Assembly (NCBI RefSeq): GCF_004210375.1
Contig: NC_134833.1
Span: 146,560,127 to 146,624,126, forward strand
DNA: 64,000 bases
DNA from: Tachypleus tridentatus
Lineage: Eukaryota > Arthropoda > Merostomata > Xiphosura > Limulidae
Direction: 5' to 3'
The notes under the pieces were generated by a model, which saw only the letters and a program-made list of their open reading frames with translations, did no database searches and was not told where the DNA came from. Of this stretch, positions 34,826 through 45,684 are shown one piece after another. Each line of letters begins with the position of its first letter. The first letter of the stretch is position 1. The translations under genes and the position numbers were made by a program.

Positions 34826-34965
34826 TGGAAAAATATATTTGTAAAACGGCTGGTTTGGGTTGAGAAAAATTTTTATGCAGAGGAATGAACAACCTTTCGA
34901 CCTTTTCGGTCATCGTCAGGCTCACATATGCATTTTTTTCTACAAATGGGTTTTCTCGTCATCAC
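34826..34965 (-). mobile_element. Solo PLE tail with hammerhead-like core and 10-bp TSD
   Basis: A 140-bp insertion inside the 45-bp satellite. tcaaaatgaa occurs at 34816-34825 and again at 34966-34975, duplicating one stretch of the host monomer, so it is a true target duplication. On the minus strand it reads gtgatgacgagaaaacc only as reverse complement of the common tail end. The ribozyme-like core CTGACGATGACCGAAAAGGT then CGAAAGG lies at 34919-34890. No coding sequence is present. Confidence 0.85.
34889..34919 (-). ncRNA. Hammerhead-ribozyme-like motif
   Basis: Minus-strand CTGACGA (34919-34913), stem GACC/GGTC around a GAAAA loop, then GAAA. All invariant core bases are present. After GAAA comes ggttgttcattcc, where the usual acgttgtt is altered, so helix III is weaker. 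Confidence 0.6.
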
Positions 34966-35060
34966 TCAAAATGAACACAAGGTGGACTTAAACATAATTT
35001 AAACAATCTGTTGAGTTGAATGGATGGTGGACGTAAATATAACACAAATAATCTGTCAAA

Positions 35061-35388
35061 ATGAATGAAAATTGAAATATCGGATATGGTAAGAAATGTG
35101 TAGGTTTTATTGTCGTAATTAGTTCATAATAAAATGTGTTTGCAACTCCACTTGTTCTTTAGTGACGTAGTCTGTTTCAAATATTAGTTTTGTGGCTTTT
35201 TTAATAGGTTGGTGATATTTTATCCTGTCCATATACTCAACAGCTGACATCATATATTAACCATTGTATTTTGTGTTATCTCACTAACATTGTATCGTAC
35301 ATTTTGTGTTATCTCACTAACATTGTATCGTACATTTCTGCTTCTTATCCTAGATTACAATACTTTGACTCTTTTATTATCTTCAACA
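35061..35388. other. Spacer
   Basis: A small direct repeat (ttgtgttatctcactaacat, twice, 35270-35330). No gene. Confidence 0.5.
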
Positions 35389-35490
35389 CCCCTTCTGGCA
35401 CAGTGGTAGGTCTGCAGACTTATAACGCTAGATATAGATAGATACAGAGCACAGATAGCCTGTTGTGTAGCTTTTGAAACAGAGAATTGT
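35389..35490 (+). mobile_element. SINE family 2 copy, degenerate
   Basis: ccttctggcacagtggtagg, then tctgcagacttataacgcta and cacagatagcctgttgtgta. It matches the better copies at 49290 and 44335. A tRNA-like head is followed by the family body. Confidence 0.65.
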
Positions 35491-35736
35491 ATTTAAACAG
35501 TAACCGACCCTATCTGCAGCACGCACATGAAAACCACGTTGATTAATTCACATTCAAATCATTTGAGAAAGATCGTGCGAATAGTTCACGTGAATATATC
35601 AAATAAAAAACTAAGGAAACACAAGGATTACACTGAATACACTTTGCTTCACGTGTGGAAAGCTAAATGGTTTGTGTAAAATTTGTTAATTTTCCAAGCT
35701 GTTAAGATAAATTAGTTGAAACCGTGTTTCGATGTT

Positions 35737-36008
35737 CAGGAAGTGGCCTAGTGGTTAGAGCTTTCGGATCTTAAGGTTCAGAGATCTTTTCTCCGAATCC
35801 TCGTCACACCAAACGTGTCCGCTCTTTCAGCCGTGGGGACTTTATAATGTGATAGTCTATCCCACTATTCTTTGGTAAAAGATTAGCTCAAGAATTGGCA
35901 GTGGGTGGTGATGATTAGCTGCCTTCCCTCTAGTTTTATACTGCTTAATTAGGGATGGCTAGCGCAGACAGTCTTTTCGCGAAATTCAAAAACGCATAAA
36001 CAAACAAA
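35737..36008 (+). mobile_element. tRNA-Thr-like SINE (family 1), diverged head
   Basis: The head caggaagtggcctagtggtt is diverged, but the body (tttcagccgtggggactttat, ggtggtgatgattagctgcc, aattagggatggctagcgca) is clear and ends in cgaaattcaaaaacgcata. Confidence 0.85.
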
Positions 36009-36461
36009 CAATCAACTAATTTAGAAAAATGACCTGAAATATATGAAGGGATCAGCTTATGTTTACCAAAATCAACACCATAAATCTTTTGTCGCCTTTA
36101 CCCGTGATTAACGTTCCATTAACAAGTTTAGTTGTTGTTTTTTGACAGAAGTAACCTGTTAACGTAACGTTTCTAGAATCGCGTTATGTTTAGTTGTTTT
36201 TTAACAGAAGTTACCTGTTAATGTAACTTTTCTTAGTCGTTTTCCACAACAGAAGTTTTGATAATAACACTACTTTTACTGTCAGGTCATCCCGTAGGTG
36301 ACGTCTGAAAATACAGAAAGTACATCATCATTTCTGGCTTTGTGTAAGGCTTTAATGACTACAATATGTGGTAGGACGTGGATAAAAAATATTCAGACAA
36401 GTAAAATAAACTAACCAAACTGCACTTTTTCAGAACATGAATCTAATAAACCCTTATGAAA

Positions 36462-37478
36462 ATGGACGTGTCAGAGGAGCACATTAGGCATATAATACTT
36501 TATGAGTTTAAAAAATGCAATAGTACAGAAAAACTATACGAAACAATCAAGGTGTTTAAGGTGCGGAGTCTCTCAATGAAAGAAAATGTCAAAGGTGGTT
36601 TCAGAAGTTCAGATCAGGTGACTACAGATTAAGTGATGTGCCACGTTCAGGTTGTCCTGTTGAGTTTATTGATGATTTGCTGCTGACTGCACTTGATAAA
36701 GATTGTGCTGTAACAGTTAAAGAACTAGCATAGAAGCTTAATTCAACCCATTCAACAGTTCACAGTCATCTGCAACAGCTTGGAAAGGTGTCAAGACTTG
36801 GTAACTGGGTCCCACATGACTTGATAGAAGCAAACCTTAGAGCAAGAGTGGATATTTGCACTTCTCTGAACTCTCGTGGACGCAACTCACCTATTTTTCG
36901 ACAGATTATGGACTGGAGATGAAAAATGTATATTTTATAAAAATGTTACGTGTCGCAGATAATGGCTCAGTGCAGGTTACCTGGCTATAAGGCACCAAAA
37001 TGGACCTCCACTCAAGGAAAGTCTTGTTAAGTGTTTGGTAGGATATTGTTGGTGTGATCCACTTTGAATTGCCGCCACTCAATGTAAAGATTACATCAGA
37101 CTTCTATTTGTTATAGAAGTTATAGTGTGTGAATGTTGCACTGAAAGAAAAGAGGCCTGCTTTGACCAGTTGTAAAGGTGTTATGTTACACCAGGATAAT
37201 GTACGGCCCCATACAGCAATGATCACATTTGCAAAGATTGAAAAGCTAGACTGGGAAAACTTCCACGTTCTCCTTATTCTCCTTACCTTGCCTCATCTGT
37301 TTATCATCTATTCCGAAGCTTGCAGAACTATCTTGATGGAAAAGAGCTTGTAACACATGAAGATGTCAGAACTACCCTTCTTACATTCATTTCCTCCAAA
37401 CACCAATAATTTTATAGAAATGGAATTCAGAAGCTTGGGAATCGTTGGCAGGAAGTAATTAATAATAATGAAACATAA
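36462..37478 (+). pseudogene. Mariner transposase, broken
   Basis: Translation with frameshifts and stops gives an N-terminal HTH region (HIRHIILYEFKKCNSTEKLY), WFQKFRSGDYRLSDVPRSG (linker), KLNSTHSTVHSHLQQLGKVS (second HTH), then TGDEKCIFYKNVTCRR (first catalytic Asp present). It continues MLHQDNVRPHTAM (second Asp present), then SPYSPYLASSVYHLFRSLQN, where the third Asp expected before YHLFRS is Val. It ends WQEVINNNET and stop. The HQDN and SPYSP..YHLF blocks identify the mariner (DD34D) family. Inverted repeats were not found. Confidence 0.92.
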
Positions 37479-37609
37479 ATTATTGATTAAATAACATTAA
37501 AAGCGTTTGAAATCCTTTCTATTTTTCTAAATCGAAAATCAAACATTACTTAAAGGACGAACTGATATAACATGCTGCTAATGATCGTCTTTCTCCAATA
37601 CTTTACAGC

Positions 37610-37890
37610 AGGCCCGGCATGGCCAAGCGTATTAAGGCGTGCGACTCGTAATCTGAGGGTCGCGGGTTCGCATCCACGTCGCGCCAAACATGCTTGCCCT
37701 TTCAGCCGTGGGGTCGTTATAATGTTACAGTCAATCCCACTATTCGTTGGTAAAAGAGTAGCCCAAGAGTTGACGGTGGGTGGTGATGACTAGCTGCCTT
37801 CCCTCTAGTTTTACACTGCTAAATTAGGGACGGCTAGCACAGATGGCCCTCGAGTAGCTTTGTGCGAAATTCAAAAAACAAACAATCAGT
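37610..37890 (+). mobile_element. tRNA-Thr-like SINE (family 1)
   Basis: ggcccggcatggccaagcgt, loop ctcgtaa, then gggttcgcatccacgtcgcg and the full body through aattagggacggctagcaca to cgaaattcaaaaaacaaac. Nearly complete. Confidence 0.92.
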
Positions 37891-37949
37891 CACTGAAGTT
37901 ACTGGAAACGTAAACTGTAGGATTTTTTATGAATGTGAAATATATATAC

Positions 37950-38158
37950 CAGCAAGACTGAGCAGTTAAGTCACGTATTGCTAAGTGAACATTACAGTTT
38001 TAATTACTGTTATATAGAAGGAAACAGAACAGTTCACGTGTTGATAAGTGAACATTACAGTTTTAATTCGTGTTATATAGCAGAGAAAGTGAACCGTGAT
38101 GTTACGTATTTATAATCAAGCATTACAGTTTTAATTAGATTTATATAGTAGAGAAACA
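37950..38158. repeat. Diverged tandem repeat of about 60 bp, 3 copies
   Basis: aagtgaacattacagtttta followed by att...ttatatag...gagaaacag occurs three times with substitutions. Confidence 0.75.
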
Positions 38159-38159
38159 G

Positions 38160-38347
38160 AGCGTATAAGTATATACATGTACACATCGACAAGTAAGTAT
38201 ATAGATGTGCACATCTACAAGTAAGTATATACATGTACACATCGACAAGTAAGTATATACATATACACATCGACAAGTAAGTATATACATGTACACATCG
38301 ACAAGTAAGTATATACATGTACACATCGACAAGTAAGTATATACGTA
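38160..38347. repeat. 24-bp tandem repeat, about 8 copies
   Basis: aagtatatacatgtacacat then cgac, repeated with variants (atagatgtgc, atacatatac). 24 is 8 codons, so open frames across it are artefacts. Confidence 0.9.
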
Positions 38348-39025
38348 TACGCTCGTACATGTATCATCTGCAGGTGTATGTGTGTATATTACCTACGTGT
38401 GTATTACTTATATGTTTTTTTACACAAGAAATCCATATATCTCGTACATACCCTGTCCTTGTCTCACGTTCAGGGTTACTGGCGACAGTGAGAAATTTCC
38501 CGAAACTGGTATATATCGATAAAAATTGCTGAATATCATAATAGATTAGTGTCTGGTGCTTATATTTAGATCCGCGTCGCGTAACAACAGAAACACCAAA
38601 ATAAAGTAATAACAACAAGAAAAAACAATTAGGATTGTAATTCATTTTTTCCTTTCTTGGCGGATTTTAAAATAAAAAACATTATATTTACTGGTGTAAG
38701 ATTTGGTTTGATTTCTTTCTTTTGTTCAAAGAGAATAAATAAATTAATTAACCATCAGCCAACTTAGCTCTCAACAAGAAGCAATCGTTATTAGACGTAC
38801 GTGATTTTTAAACAAATATACAATAGAAGCTATTACAAAGAGAAAGCAATGTCGATTAGACGGAATTAATTACGTTTCTGAACACAAGTTATTTAAAAAG
38901 GTTCTTAAGTTTTCTAGAATCTTCTTAATTTATCAACTGTGGCTTAAAATCGGAGTTTTGTAATATTTAGATCAATATCTAATCCTTCATAAGTCCCGCT
39001 CAAGTGATGAGTTCTCTTTTGGCGA

Positions 39026-39244
39026 AGCCCGGCATGGCCAGGTGGGTTAAGGCTTTCGACTCGTAATCTGAGGGTCGCGGGCTCGAATCCCGGTCGCACC
39101 AAACATGCTCGCCTTTTCAGCCGTGGGGCGTTATAATGTGACGGTCAATCTAGCTGCGTTCCCTCTAGTCTTACACTGCTAAATTAGGGACGGCTGCACA
39201 GATAGCCCTCGAGTAGCTTTGTGCAAAATTAAAAAAACAACAAA
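39026..39244 (+). mobile_element. tRNA-Thr-like SINE (family 1) with internal deletion and TSD
   Basis: The head and start of the body are normal, but gtgacggtcaatc is joined directly to tagctgcgttccctc, removing about 65-70 bases of the usual body. The direct repeat ctcttttggcga at about 39014-39025 and 39246-39257 is a target duplication. Confidence 0.9.
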
Positions 39245-39559
39245 CTCTTTTGGCGAGTGGCTTGTGAGAAAATAAAAAGATACATCGAAAACATCTTTTG
39301 TTAAAATTTCATGTCAAAATATTAAGAGAAATTTCGAAAATTTGCAGCTAATTTTATTTTACATCCCCCGCTGGCATACCGAACTCAGTAGATAGGCCGA
39401 AGTGGCATGGCTATATGAAAACAAACACACACGCTTTTATCGCAATTCTAGGCCTACTGGTTTCTTAATAACGGCGTTAAAATATTACTTAATTACTAGA
39501 GTGTCAGGCGTTGTTTGGATGAAAATGACTTTCCCTGATTTAGTACTTTATTTAATGAG

Positions 39560-39833
39560 GGCCCGGCATGGCCAAGTGTGTTAAGGCGTTCGACTTGTAA
39601 TCCGAGGGTCGCGGTTTCGAATCCCGCTCGCACCAAACATGCTCGCACTTTCAGCCATGGGGGCGTTATAATGTGACGGTCAATCCCACTATTTGTTGGT
39701 AAAAGAGTAGCCCAAGAATTGGCGGTGGGGGTAATGACTAGCTGCCTTCCCTTTAGTCTTACACTGCTAAATTAGGGACGGCTAGCACAGATAGCCCTCG
39801 AGTAGCTTTGCGCGAAAATTCAAAACAAACAAA
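39560..39833 (+). mobile_element. tRNA-Thr-like SINE (family 1)
   Basis: gcccggcatggccaagtgtg, then ttcgacttgtaatccg (loop cttgtaa, one change from ctcgtaa), and a full body to gcgaaaattcaaaacaaac. Near full length. Confidence 0.92.
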
Positions 39834-40087
39834 CACTTATTGAGTTATTGACCTCTTGCAAAGCTTCTTTGTACACAATATTTTTGTTGTTACTGGCAAA
39901 GAAGAAGAGGTTATTTTGAAGTTCTCTCCACCTTCTTCTGTCTCATCATTCACTTACAGCTTTGGCTTCTGCTGCATGTTTAGATACGTTTAACATTTCA
40001 GTGATGTCGAGAAACCCACTTGTTGAGAAATATGTATGCAAAAACGGCTCGTTTGGGTTGAGAAAATATTTTACATAGAAGAGCGAA

Positions 40088-40118
40088 CAACGTTTCGACC
40101 TTCTTCGGTCATCGTCAG
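40088..40118 (-). ncRNA. Hammerhead-ribozyme-like motif in PLE left arm
   Basis: Minus-strand CTGACGATGACCGAAGAAGG then TCGAAACGTTGTTCGCTC. All conserved core bases (CUGANGA, GAAA) and a 4-bp GACC/GGTC helix II are present. AC/GT can form a minimal helix III around GTT, leaving a GTT triplet as the potential cleavage site. Known for PLEs as a class; activity of this copy is inferred. Confidence 0.7.
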
Positions 40119-40245
40119 GTTCACAAAGAAAGAGGTAACTGACCGGAAGCTGACCACATGTTTGGAAGGGGTTGTGTAACTGTGTGTCGAAATGTAGAGG
40201 GCGGTATTAAATGTTTGAATATATAATTTTATTTATTTTATTATA

Positions 40246-42390
40246 TTAATATAGGTATAAAGGCGTTCCTTTATATTGGTTTATTTTGGGTTTAAGTTGT
40301 TGTATAAGTAAGGCTTCTTTAATTTTGCGTTTGTTTATGTTTGTTTCTTTATTTAGTATTTGAGTGTTTTCTATGGTTATGTTGTGTTTATTTGACTTGC
40401 AGTGTTCGAAAACGTGTGAAGGTGACTTTTATGTTCTTTGAATCTGGTTTCCATTTTTCTACTTGTTTCTCCAATATAGAAGTCGTGGCAGTTATCACAT
40501 TGTATTTTATAAATAATGTTGGTGTGGTGTTTGTCAGTGTAGTTTTTACATAGTATAGACCTCAGTTTTGTGCCGGGTTTTTGAATAAATTTGGTATTAA
40601 CTGGAATGTCATATTTTGTTACTAATTTTTGCCAATTGTTGGTTATTTGTTTGCTGATGTCAGGAATATATGGTATACAGCAGTATATGGTTTCGTGGTT
40701 TTTTGATTCGTGAGCTGTATTTACTTTAGTTGGTTGATTTTGCTTTCTGTCTAGGTGTGTGCGTATAATGTTTTCTACGGTTTGTGGAGGAAACTTATTG
40801 ATGTTGATAAAGTATTGTTTTATTTTGTCTAATTCATCGTTAATTTTATCTGGTGAGCATAGTTTTATGGCTGTGTTTATTTGGTTTCTTAGTATGTTGA
40901 GTTTTTGTTTTGTTTCATGTGCTGAGTCCCAAGGAATGTATAGTCCAGTATGGGTGATTTTTCGGTGGATTTCTGTTTTGAATTGTGTGTCAGTTCTTGT
41001 AATTTTGAGGTTAAGAAATGATATTTGATTGCTTTCTTCCTGTTCACATGTGAAGTTAATGTTGGGATGTATAGAGTTAATGTGATTGAAAAAATTAAGT
41101 ATGTGTTCTGTAGATTTGAATCCCGCAACCGTGTCATTTACATATCTATACCAGTATAGTGGTGGATGTAATGCTGTGTTAATTGCTTGTGTTTCAACTT
41201 GTGTCATAAAAATATTGTCTAGAACTGGTGATACTGGGTTTCCCGTGCTTCGGCCATTTGTTTATATATAGTTGTGGTTGTTAAACATGAAGTTTGTCTT
41301 TATCGTGGTGAATTCTATGAGGGTTGGCTAACTGGTTACTGGGAATTTCTATAGTTGGGTTAGGGTCTCGGATATAGAGTTCTAAGGCTATCTTGCAGGC
41401 TTCAGTGGTTGGAACTTCTGTAAAGAGGGATATAACATCGAAACTGGCCATTAAGGCTTTATGATTAAGTTGATTTAGATTAGACTTGAAATTAAAAGAG
41501 TCTTTGATGAATGAGCTGGCTGATGTTACATATTTGGAGAATGCCCATGCTATGTATTTACCAAGATTGTAATTAAACGATTCATATGTGGACATTATTG
41601 GTCGTAATGGACAATCTGGTTTATGAGGTTTGGGGATGCCGTATATTTGCGGTGTGCGTGAGTCGGTTTTACGTAGGTAGGAATAAAGTGTTTATGAAAT
41701 TGTGTTGGCTTTTTTCATTTGTAGTAGTAATTTGTTCAGTTGCGTTTCGTGTGTCTTTGTTGGATTTGTGTGTATTGGTTTAAATTTGTTCGTGTCTGAT
41801 AGGATGTTATTCATTTTTTGGATATATTCATTTGTGTTCATTATGACTATAGCGTTACCTTTATCTGCTTTTAGAATTTTTATGTTTTTGTCTTGTTTTA
41901 GGTTTTTAATGGAATTAATGTCTCTTTTTGTAAGGTTGTTTTTTAGTTTTCTGTTTTGTGAAATTATGTTGATGGTTTTGTGAGAAAATTCTTTGAAAAA
42001 ATCGTTTAAGATGTTGTTTTTAGGTGTTTCTGGAAATATAAATTTGTAATTTTACCTGGGAAGTTTGGCTGTTGGATGTCAATAAAATTATCTAAGTTGT
42101 CTTCTTTCTGTTGGTTGTTTTTTGGTTGTTTCCTTGTTTTTCTTCTCACAAGTCTCCTGGCTAGATCTTCTAAACATGTTTTGATTTCTATGGTTGGAAT
42201 GTACCTAGATGCTATTGCGAAGTTGAGTCCTTTGTTAAGTAGATGTATCTCGTCTGTGTTTAATTGACGGTCGGATCTGTTAATTATGAGGTTACTCAAC
42301 GGTTTGTCGTTTTGGTGTCTTTTCTGTTGTTTGCATCTTAGTTTTTCTAGTTTTTTGTTGTGGCAGATCTTTTTGTCTCTGTATTACCAT
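40246..42390 (-). pseudogene. PLE reverse transcriptase with GIY-YIG endonuclease, frameshifted
   Basis: Reading down the minus strand: KKLEKLRCKQQK (42350), LNTDEIHLLNKGLNFAIASR (42240), LKADKGNAIVIMNTNEYI (about 41875-41825, the PLE core motif), NHKALMASFDVISLFTEVP (RT motif A, 41455), NPVSPVLDNIF (motif B, 41240), YWYRYVNDTVAGF (motif C, 41150), QISFLNLKI, then IYKIQCDNCHDFYIGETS (GIY-YIG endonuclease, 40520-40470) and a C-terminus ending PLYLY and stop at 40246. Motif C has Asn where the first catalytic Asp of YVDD belongs, and several frameshifts and stops occur, so the copy is inactive. The N-terminus is truncated at the inversion junction. Confidence 0.92.
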
Positions 42391-42392
42391 AC

Positions 42393-42830
42393 CATACCAT
42401 ATATTCCTGACATCAGCAAACAAATAACCAACATTTGGCAAAAATTAGTAACAAAATATGACATTCCAGTTAATACCAAATTTATTAAAAAAACCAGGCA
42501 CAAAACTGAGGTCTATACTATGTAAAAACTACACTGACAAACACCACACCAACATTATTTATAAAATACAATGTGATAACTGCCACGACTTCTATATTGG
42601 AGAAACAAGTAGAAAAATGGAAACCAGATTCAAAGAACATAAAAAGTCACCTTCACACGTTTTCGAACACTGCAAGTCAAATAAACACAACATAACCATA
42701 GAAAACACTCAAATACTAAATAAAGAAACAAACATAAACAAACACAAAATGAAAGAAGCCTTACTTATACAACAACTTAAACCCAAAATAAACCAATATA
42801 AAGGAACGCCTTTATACCTATATTAATATA
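42393..42830 (+). pseudogene. Second, inverted copy of the PLE 3' coding part
   Basis: Plus-strand frame from about 42395 reads YIPDISKQITNIWQKLVTKY, then PGTKLRSILCKNYTDKHHTN, IYKIQCDNCHDFYIGETSRK (GIY-YIG core), METRFKEHKKSPSHVFEHCK and TPLYLY, then stop near 42826. It is nearly identical to the minus-strand copy but keeps the endonuclease and C-terminus in a single frame from 42458. A short (taccat)n run at 42386-42400 marks the junction with the main body. Confidence 0.9.
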
Positions 42831-42953
42831 ATAAAATAAATAAAATTATACATTCAAACATTTAATACCGCCCTCTACATTTCGACACACAGTTACACAA
42901 CCCCTTCCAAACATGTGGTCAGCTTCCGGTCAGTTACCTCTTTCTTTGTGAAC

Positions 42954-42986
42954 CTGACGATGACCGAAGAAGGTCGAAACGTTGTT
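42954..42986 (+). ncRNA. Hammerhead-ribozyme-like motif in PLE right arm
   Basis: CTGACGA (42954-42960), TGACC-GAAGAA-GGTC stem-loop, GAAA (42976-42979), then cgttgtttgctc. The core is identical to that of the left arm. Located downstream of the PLE coding end, as expected. Confidence 0.7.
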
Positions 42987-43053
42987 TGCTCTTCTATGTA
43001 AAATATTTTCTCAACCCAAACGAGCCGTTTTTGCATATAAACGTTTAACATTT

Positions 43054-44334
43054 GTTATTATCATCTGAAAAAAATATTCGATATATACGAAGTTGTTGTA
43101 AAAGAAATCAACCATATTAATCCCAATTTCATGCAAATAAATCAAACTGTATTTTTTTACCTGACTGAATATTCCTATCAAAATTATTAAAAAATAACAA
43201 TGTTTGAGAAAAAATTGTTCCAGCATTTTCAATCAAAGCAAAACCGAGTATGTTTATCCTTCCTGCTTAGTGCATGTGCTTCGCGTGATATTTGAAGTTT
43301 CGAAAACAAAATTCACTACATTTTAGTGTCCCGATTACTGCTTTGTGGTTGTAGTTTGCAACTATCTACACTGAACGTGTCCTTACAATAAGGTTTAACA
43401 ACATTGACACAAGTTGTTCACAATAACAACAACGCTAAAAAATAAATTAAACACAGGTAGTAAATAAAGGCAGGACTTCATACTAGTGTTAATAAATAAT
43501 TTAACATAAATATTAATAAGTTAATATTATATATATATATTTCAAATAATGGAACAATGGATTCCCCCAAACAATACAGTAAATAAAATATTATTAAAAT
43601 ACCCTTTAGTCACAATATCGAGTGATAAACAGCAATAATTCATTAACTGCCTCGTGACTCTCTTATCTCATGGTTAAACTTCTAGCAGAGTAGGTCACGA
43701 GAGTACATCCTCATGTGGCCACAGATTTACATATTCGTTTTTTTTATATATTAACAGTACTTGTACGTCATCACTAGAGAAGTTGGTGTCAGTTTCATCA
43801 TACATACGTACTGACTCAAAATGGATATGGTTGGGTAAAAGATAAGTTAATGTTTCAATGCAATAAATTATTTATAGATAAACTAAGCGATGCGAGGAAA
43901 CAATAAACATAAACATAAAACTTGCTCTGTCACACTTTTGTAGCGTATTTTGACTTTATTATCGTTTCATTTCACGAAGAATTAATTTATGCTTTTCTCG
44001 TTGCAACATAACGTAAATAAGCGTTTTTGTAAGGTCATCGTATAGCTGGTTTTTGCGAGTACAAGCAAGCAAAGCAAAATATACCTCAAGCAAACCTGTT
44101 TAACTGACGGAATGTGTGTGCATGTGCGAGTAAAAGCAACAGCCTTTAAAGATGTCGCTGTGCATGAAGAACAGGCCCACAGACATCCCCGCTTATAAAT
44201 ATAATTTTACTTTGAATACTAATATAGAGTAACAACTGGCTGTAATATAAAGAGAAGAACTGTTTCAAATAGAGAAACAAGATTTGTAAAGGTGAAAAAA
44301 TAATAACACAAATGTTGTTTTTCTCATATCACAT
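43054..44334. other. Spacer
   Basis: AT-rich, one TA microsatellite at about 43528-43541. No gene. Confidence 0.5.
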
Positions 44335-44466
44335 GATTGTTGTTGTTGTTTTGAATTAAGCACAAAGCTACACAATGGGCTATCTGTACTCTGCCCACCA
44401 CGGGTATTGAAACCCGGTTTTTAGCGTTGTAAATCCGCAGATATACCGCTGAGCCACTTGGGGGCA
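44335..44466 (-). mobile_element. SINE family 2, minus orientation
   Basis: On the minus strand: gcccccaagtggctcagcgg (A-box-like), tctgcggatttacaacgcta, ccgggtttcaatacccg (B-box-like) and gatagcccattgtgtagctt, then an (AAC)n tail. It shares no body with family 1 except the short agctttg end. Confidence 0.85.
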
Positions 44467-45673
44467 CATTCTACGTGAAAAATGAGAAAGACAGTCCTCC
44501 ACATCGTCACGAGCAAAGATGAATTGCGTCAATGTGGCCAAGAGGTTACATAGAGAAAAATGTTACGAAACACTCGGCTTGGATATTGGGCACTGGCTGG
44601 AAATTTTGGAAGTAATTCGTGGTGCGAAAGTTGAACATTTGTCTGATCTGTGGTCACTCTTTTGGTCAAGGGATCTAGGAGGATTGGATACACTCTGGAT
44701 CTCTACCATCCTCCTCTGGCTGTTGGTTTAGTCCGTGATTGTTGAGAATGAAGTCCACGAAAGATATCCGGTATAATTCGTCCAATAGTGAGGAAAACCC
44801 GTTTTACACAATGCATAAGTGTTATAATTACACTATGTAACACAAATTTTATTCCTGGATAGCATGTGTTATTTCTTAATTGCTTATGTTGTAAAAGTAC
44901 AGAAAATGGCCATGATTTCCTTCGAACTTTGCTTTTGTAACCTGGATAATGAAATTTATAAATTAACCTATTTTATATGTAGAAATGGACAAATTTGCAT
45001 ATTTCCATTTACATAAGGTCTGAATAAAACAACATATGAATCAAGATTTACATGTATTTATACTAAAGTTATACAAAAATGTATAGAAGTGAGTAGTTAT
45101 AGTTTTTCGAGATTTGCGACTGAAATGTAAATCACTTTCACGTATCAGCCCACAAATATAGTCTCTCATCATGTTTTCGTTGTACGCTTCCGGGTCATAT
45201 AAGCAAAGTTTGAAGAGAAAAATCGGTATTTTTCATTTACTTTATGCATAAGAAATTGGGAAATAACACTTTCTGGTCAGGAACAAGAAAATGTAAAAAT
45301 TTTGTGATGTAGTGTTATTCGTTCTCAGATGCGAGTGGCCTCTTTCTGGCCATTTCCATGACTATATAACATAAGTTTTTTTCTCGTTTTGTTCTTACGT
45401 ATTTCACTTTCTTCGTTTCTTGTCAATATAACATACATTCACATAAACAGTTCCAGTTCCGTAAATACCGTTGTAAAAAGACTTACAGCAGTAATCTTAC
45501 TTTTACATATAAGAAAATCATTTTGAAGTAATGTTAACGTTTATATCAAGTTACCAGTTTACCCAGAAGTAAGTATTTCACCATAGGTTATATGAAGAGT
45601 TGATTAGATTTAGTGGTTAGAAGTACTTAGATATATTATCATCATGTGTGATAAAGCTGTTTTGTAGAAGTAA
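44467..45673. other. Spacer
   Basis: The 70-codon open frame at 44519-44731 has no recognised motif. No other signal. Confidence 0.45.
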
Positions 45674-45684
45674 TTATCGTTCTA

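Larger units (their letters stand above)
33740..35060. repeat. 45-bp monomer / 90-bp dimer satellite
   Basis: Two alternating 45-bp monomers (gaatccgtcaaaatgaatag...cataagacaaa and gaagctgtcaagatggatgg...cataaaataaa) form a 90-bp dimer repeated about 12 times; for example gaatctgtca recurs at 33961 and 34051. The array is interrupted at 34826-34965 by a PLE tail and resumes afterwards in more diverged form. Open frames are periodicity artefacts (45 is 15 codons). Confidence 0.92.
39999..43040 (-). mobile_element. Penelope-like element with long inverted ends and 13-bp TSD
   Basis: The whole 3.04-kb unit is flanked by acgtttaacattt at 39986-39998 and 43041-43053. The main coding part is on the minus strand. 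The right end (about 42393-43037) is a plus-strand copy of the element's own 3' region, inverted relative to the left end (about 40020-40675), giving arms of about 640 bp. PLEs are known for such partial inverted or tandem copies. Both arms contain the hammerhead-like core. The left arm keeps the terminal gaaacccacttg segment; the right arm stops at gagccgtttttgcata. Confidence 0.93.

Noticed and set aside
44519-44731. 70-codon open frame
   Set aside because: No recognised motif, no splice or polyadenylation context, and the length is within chance expectation.
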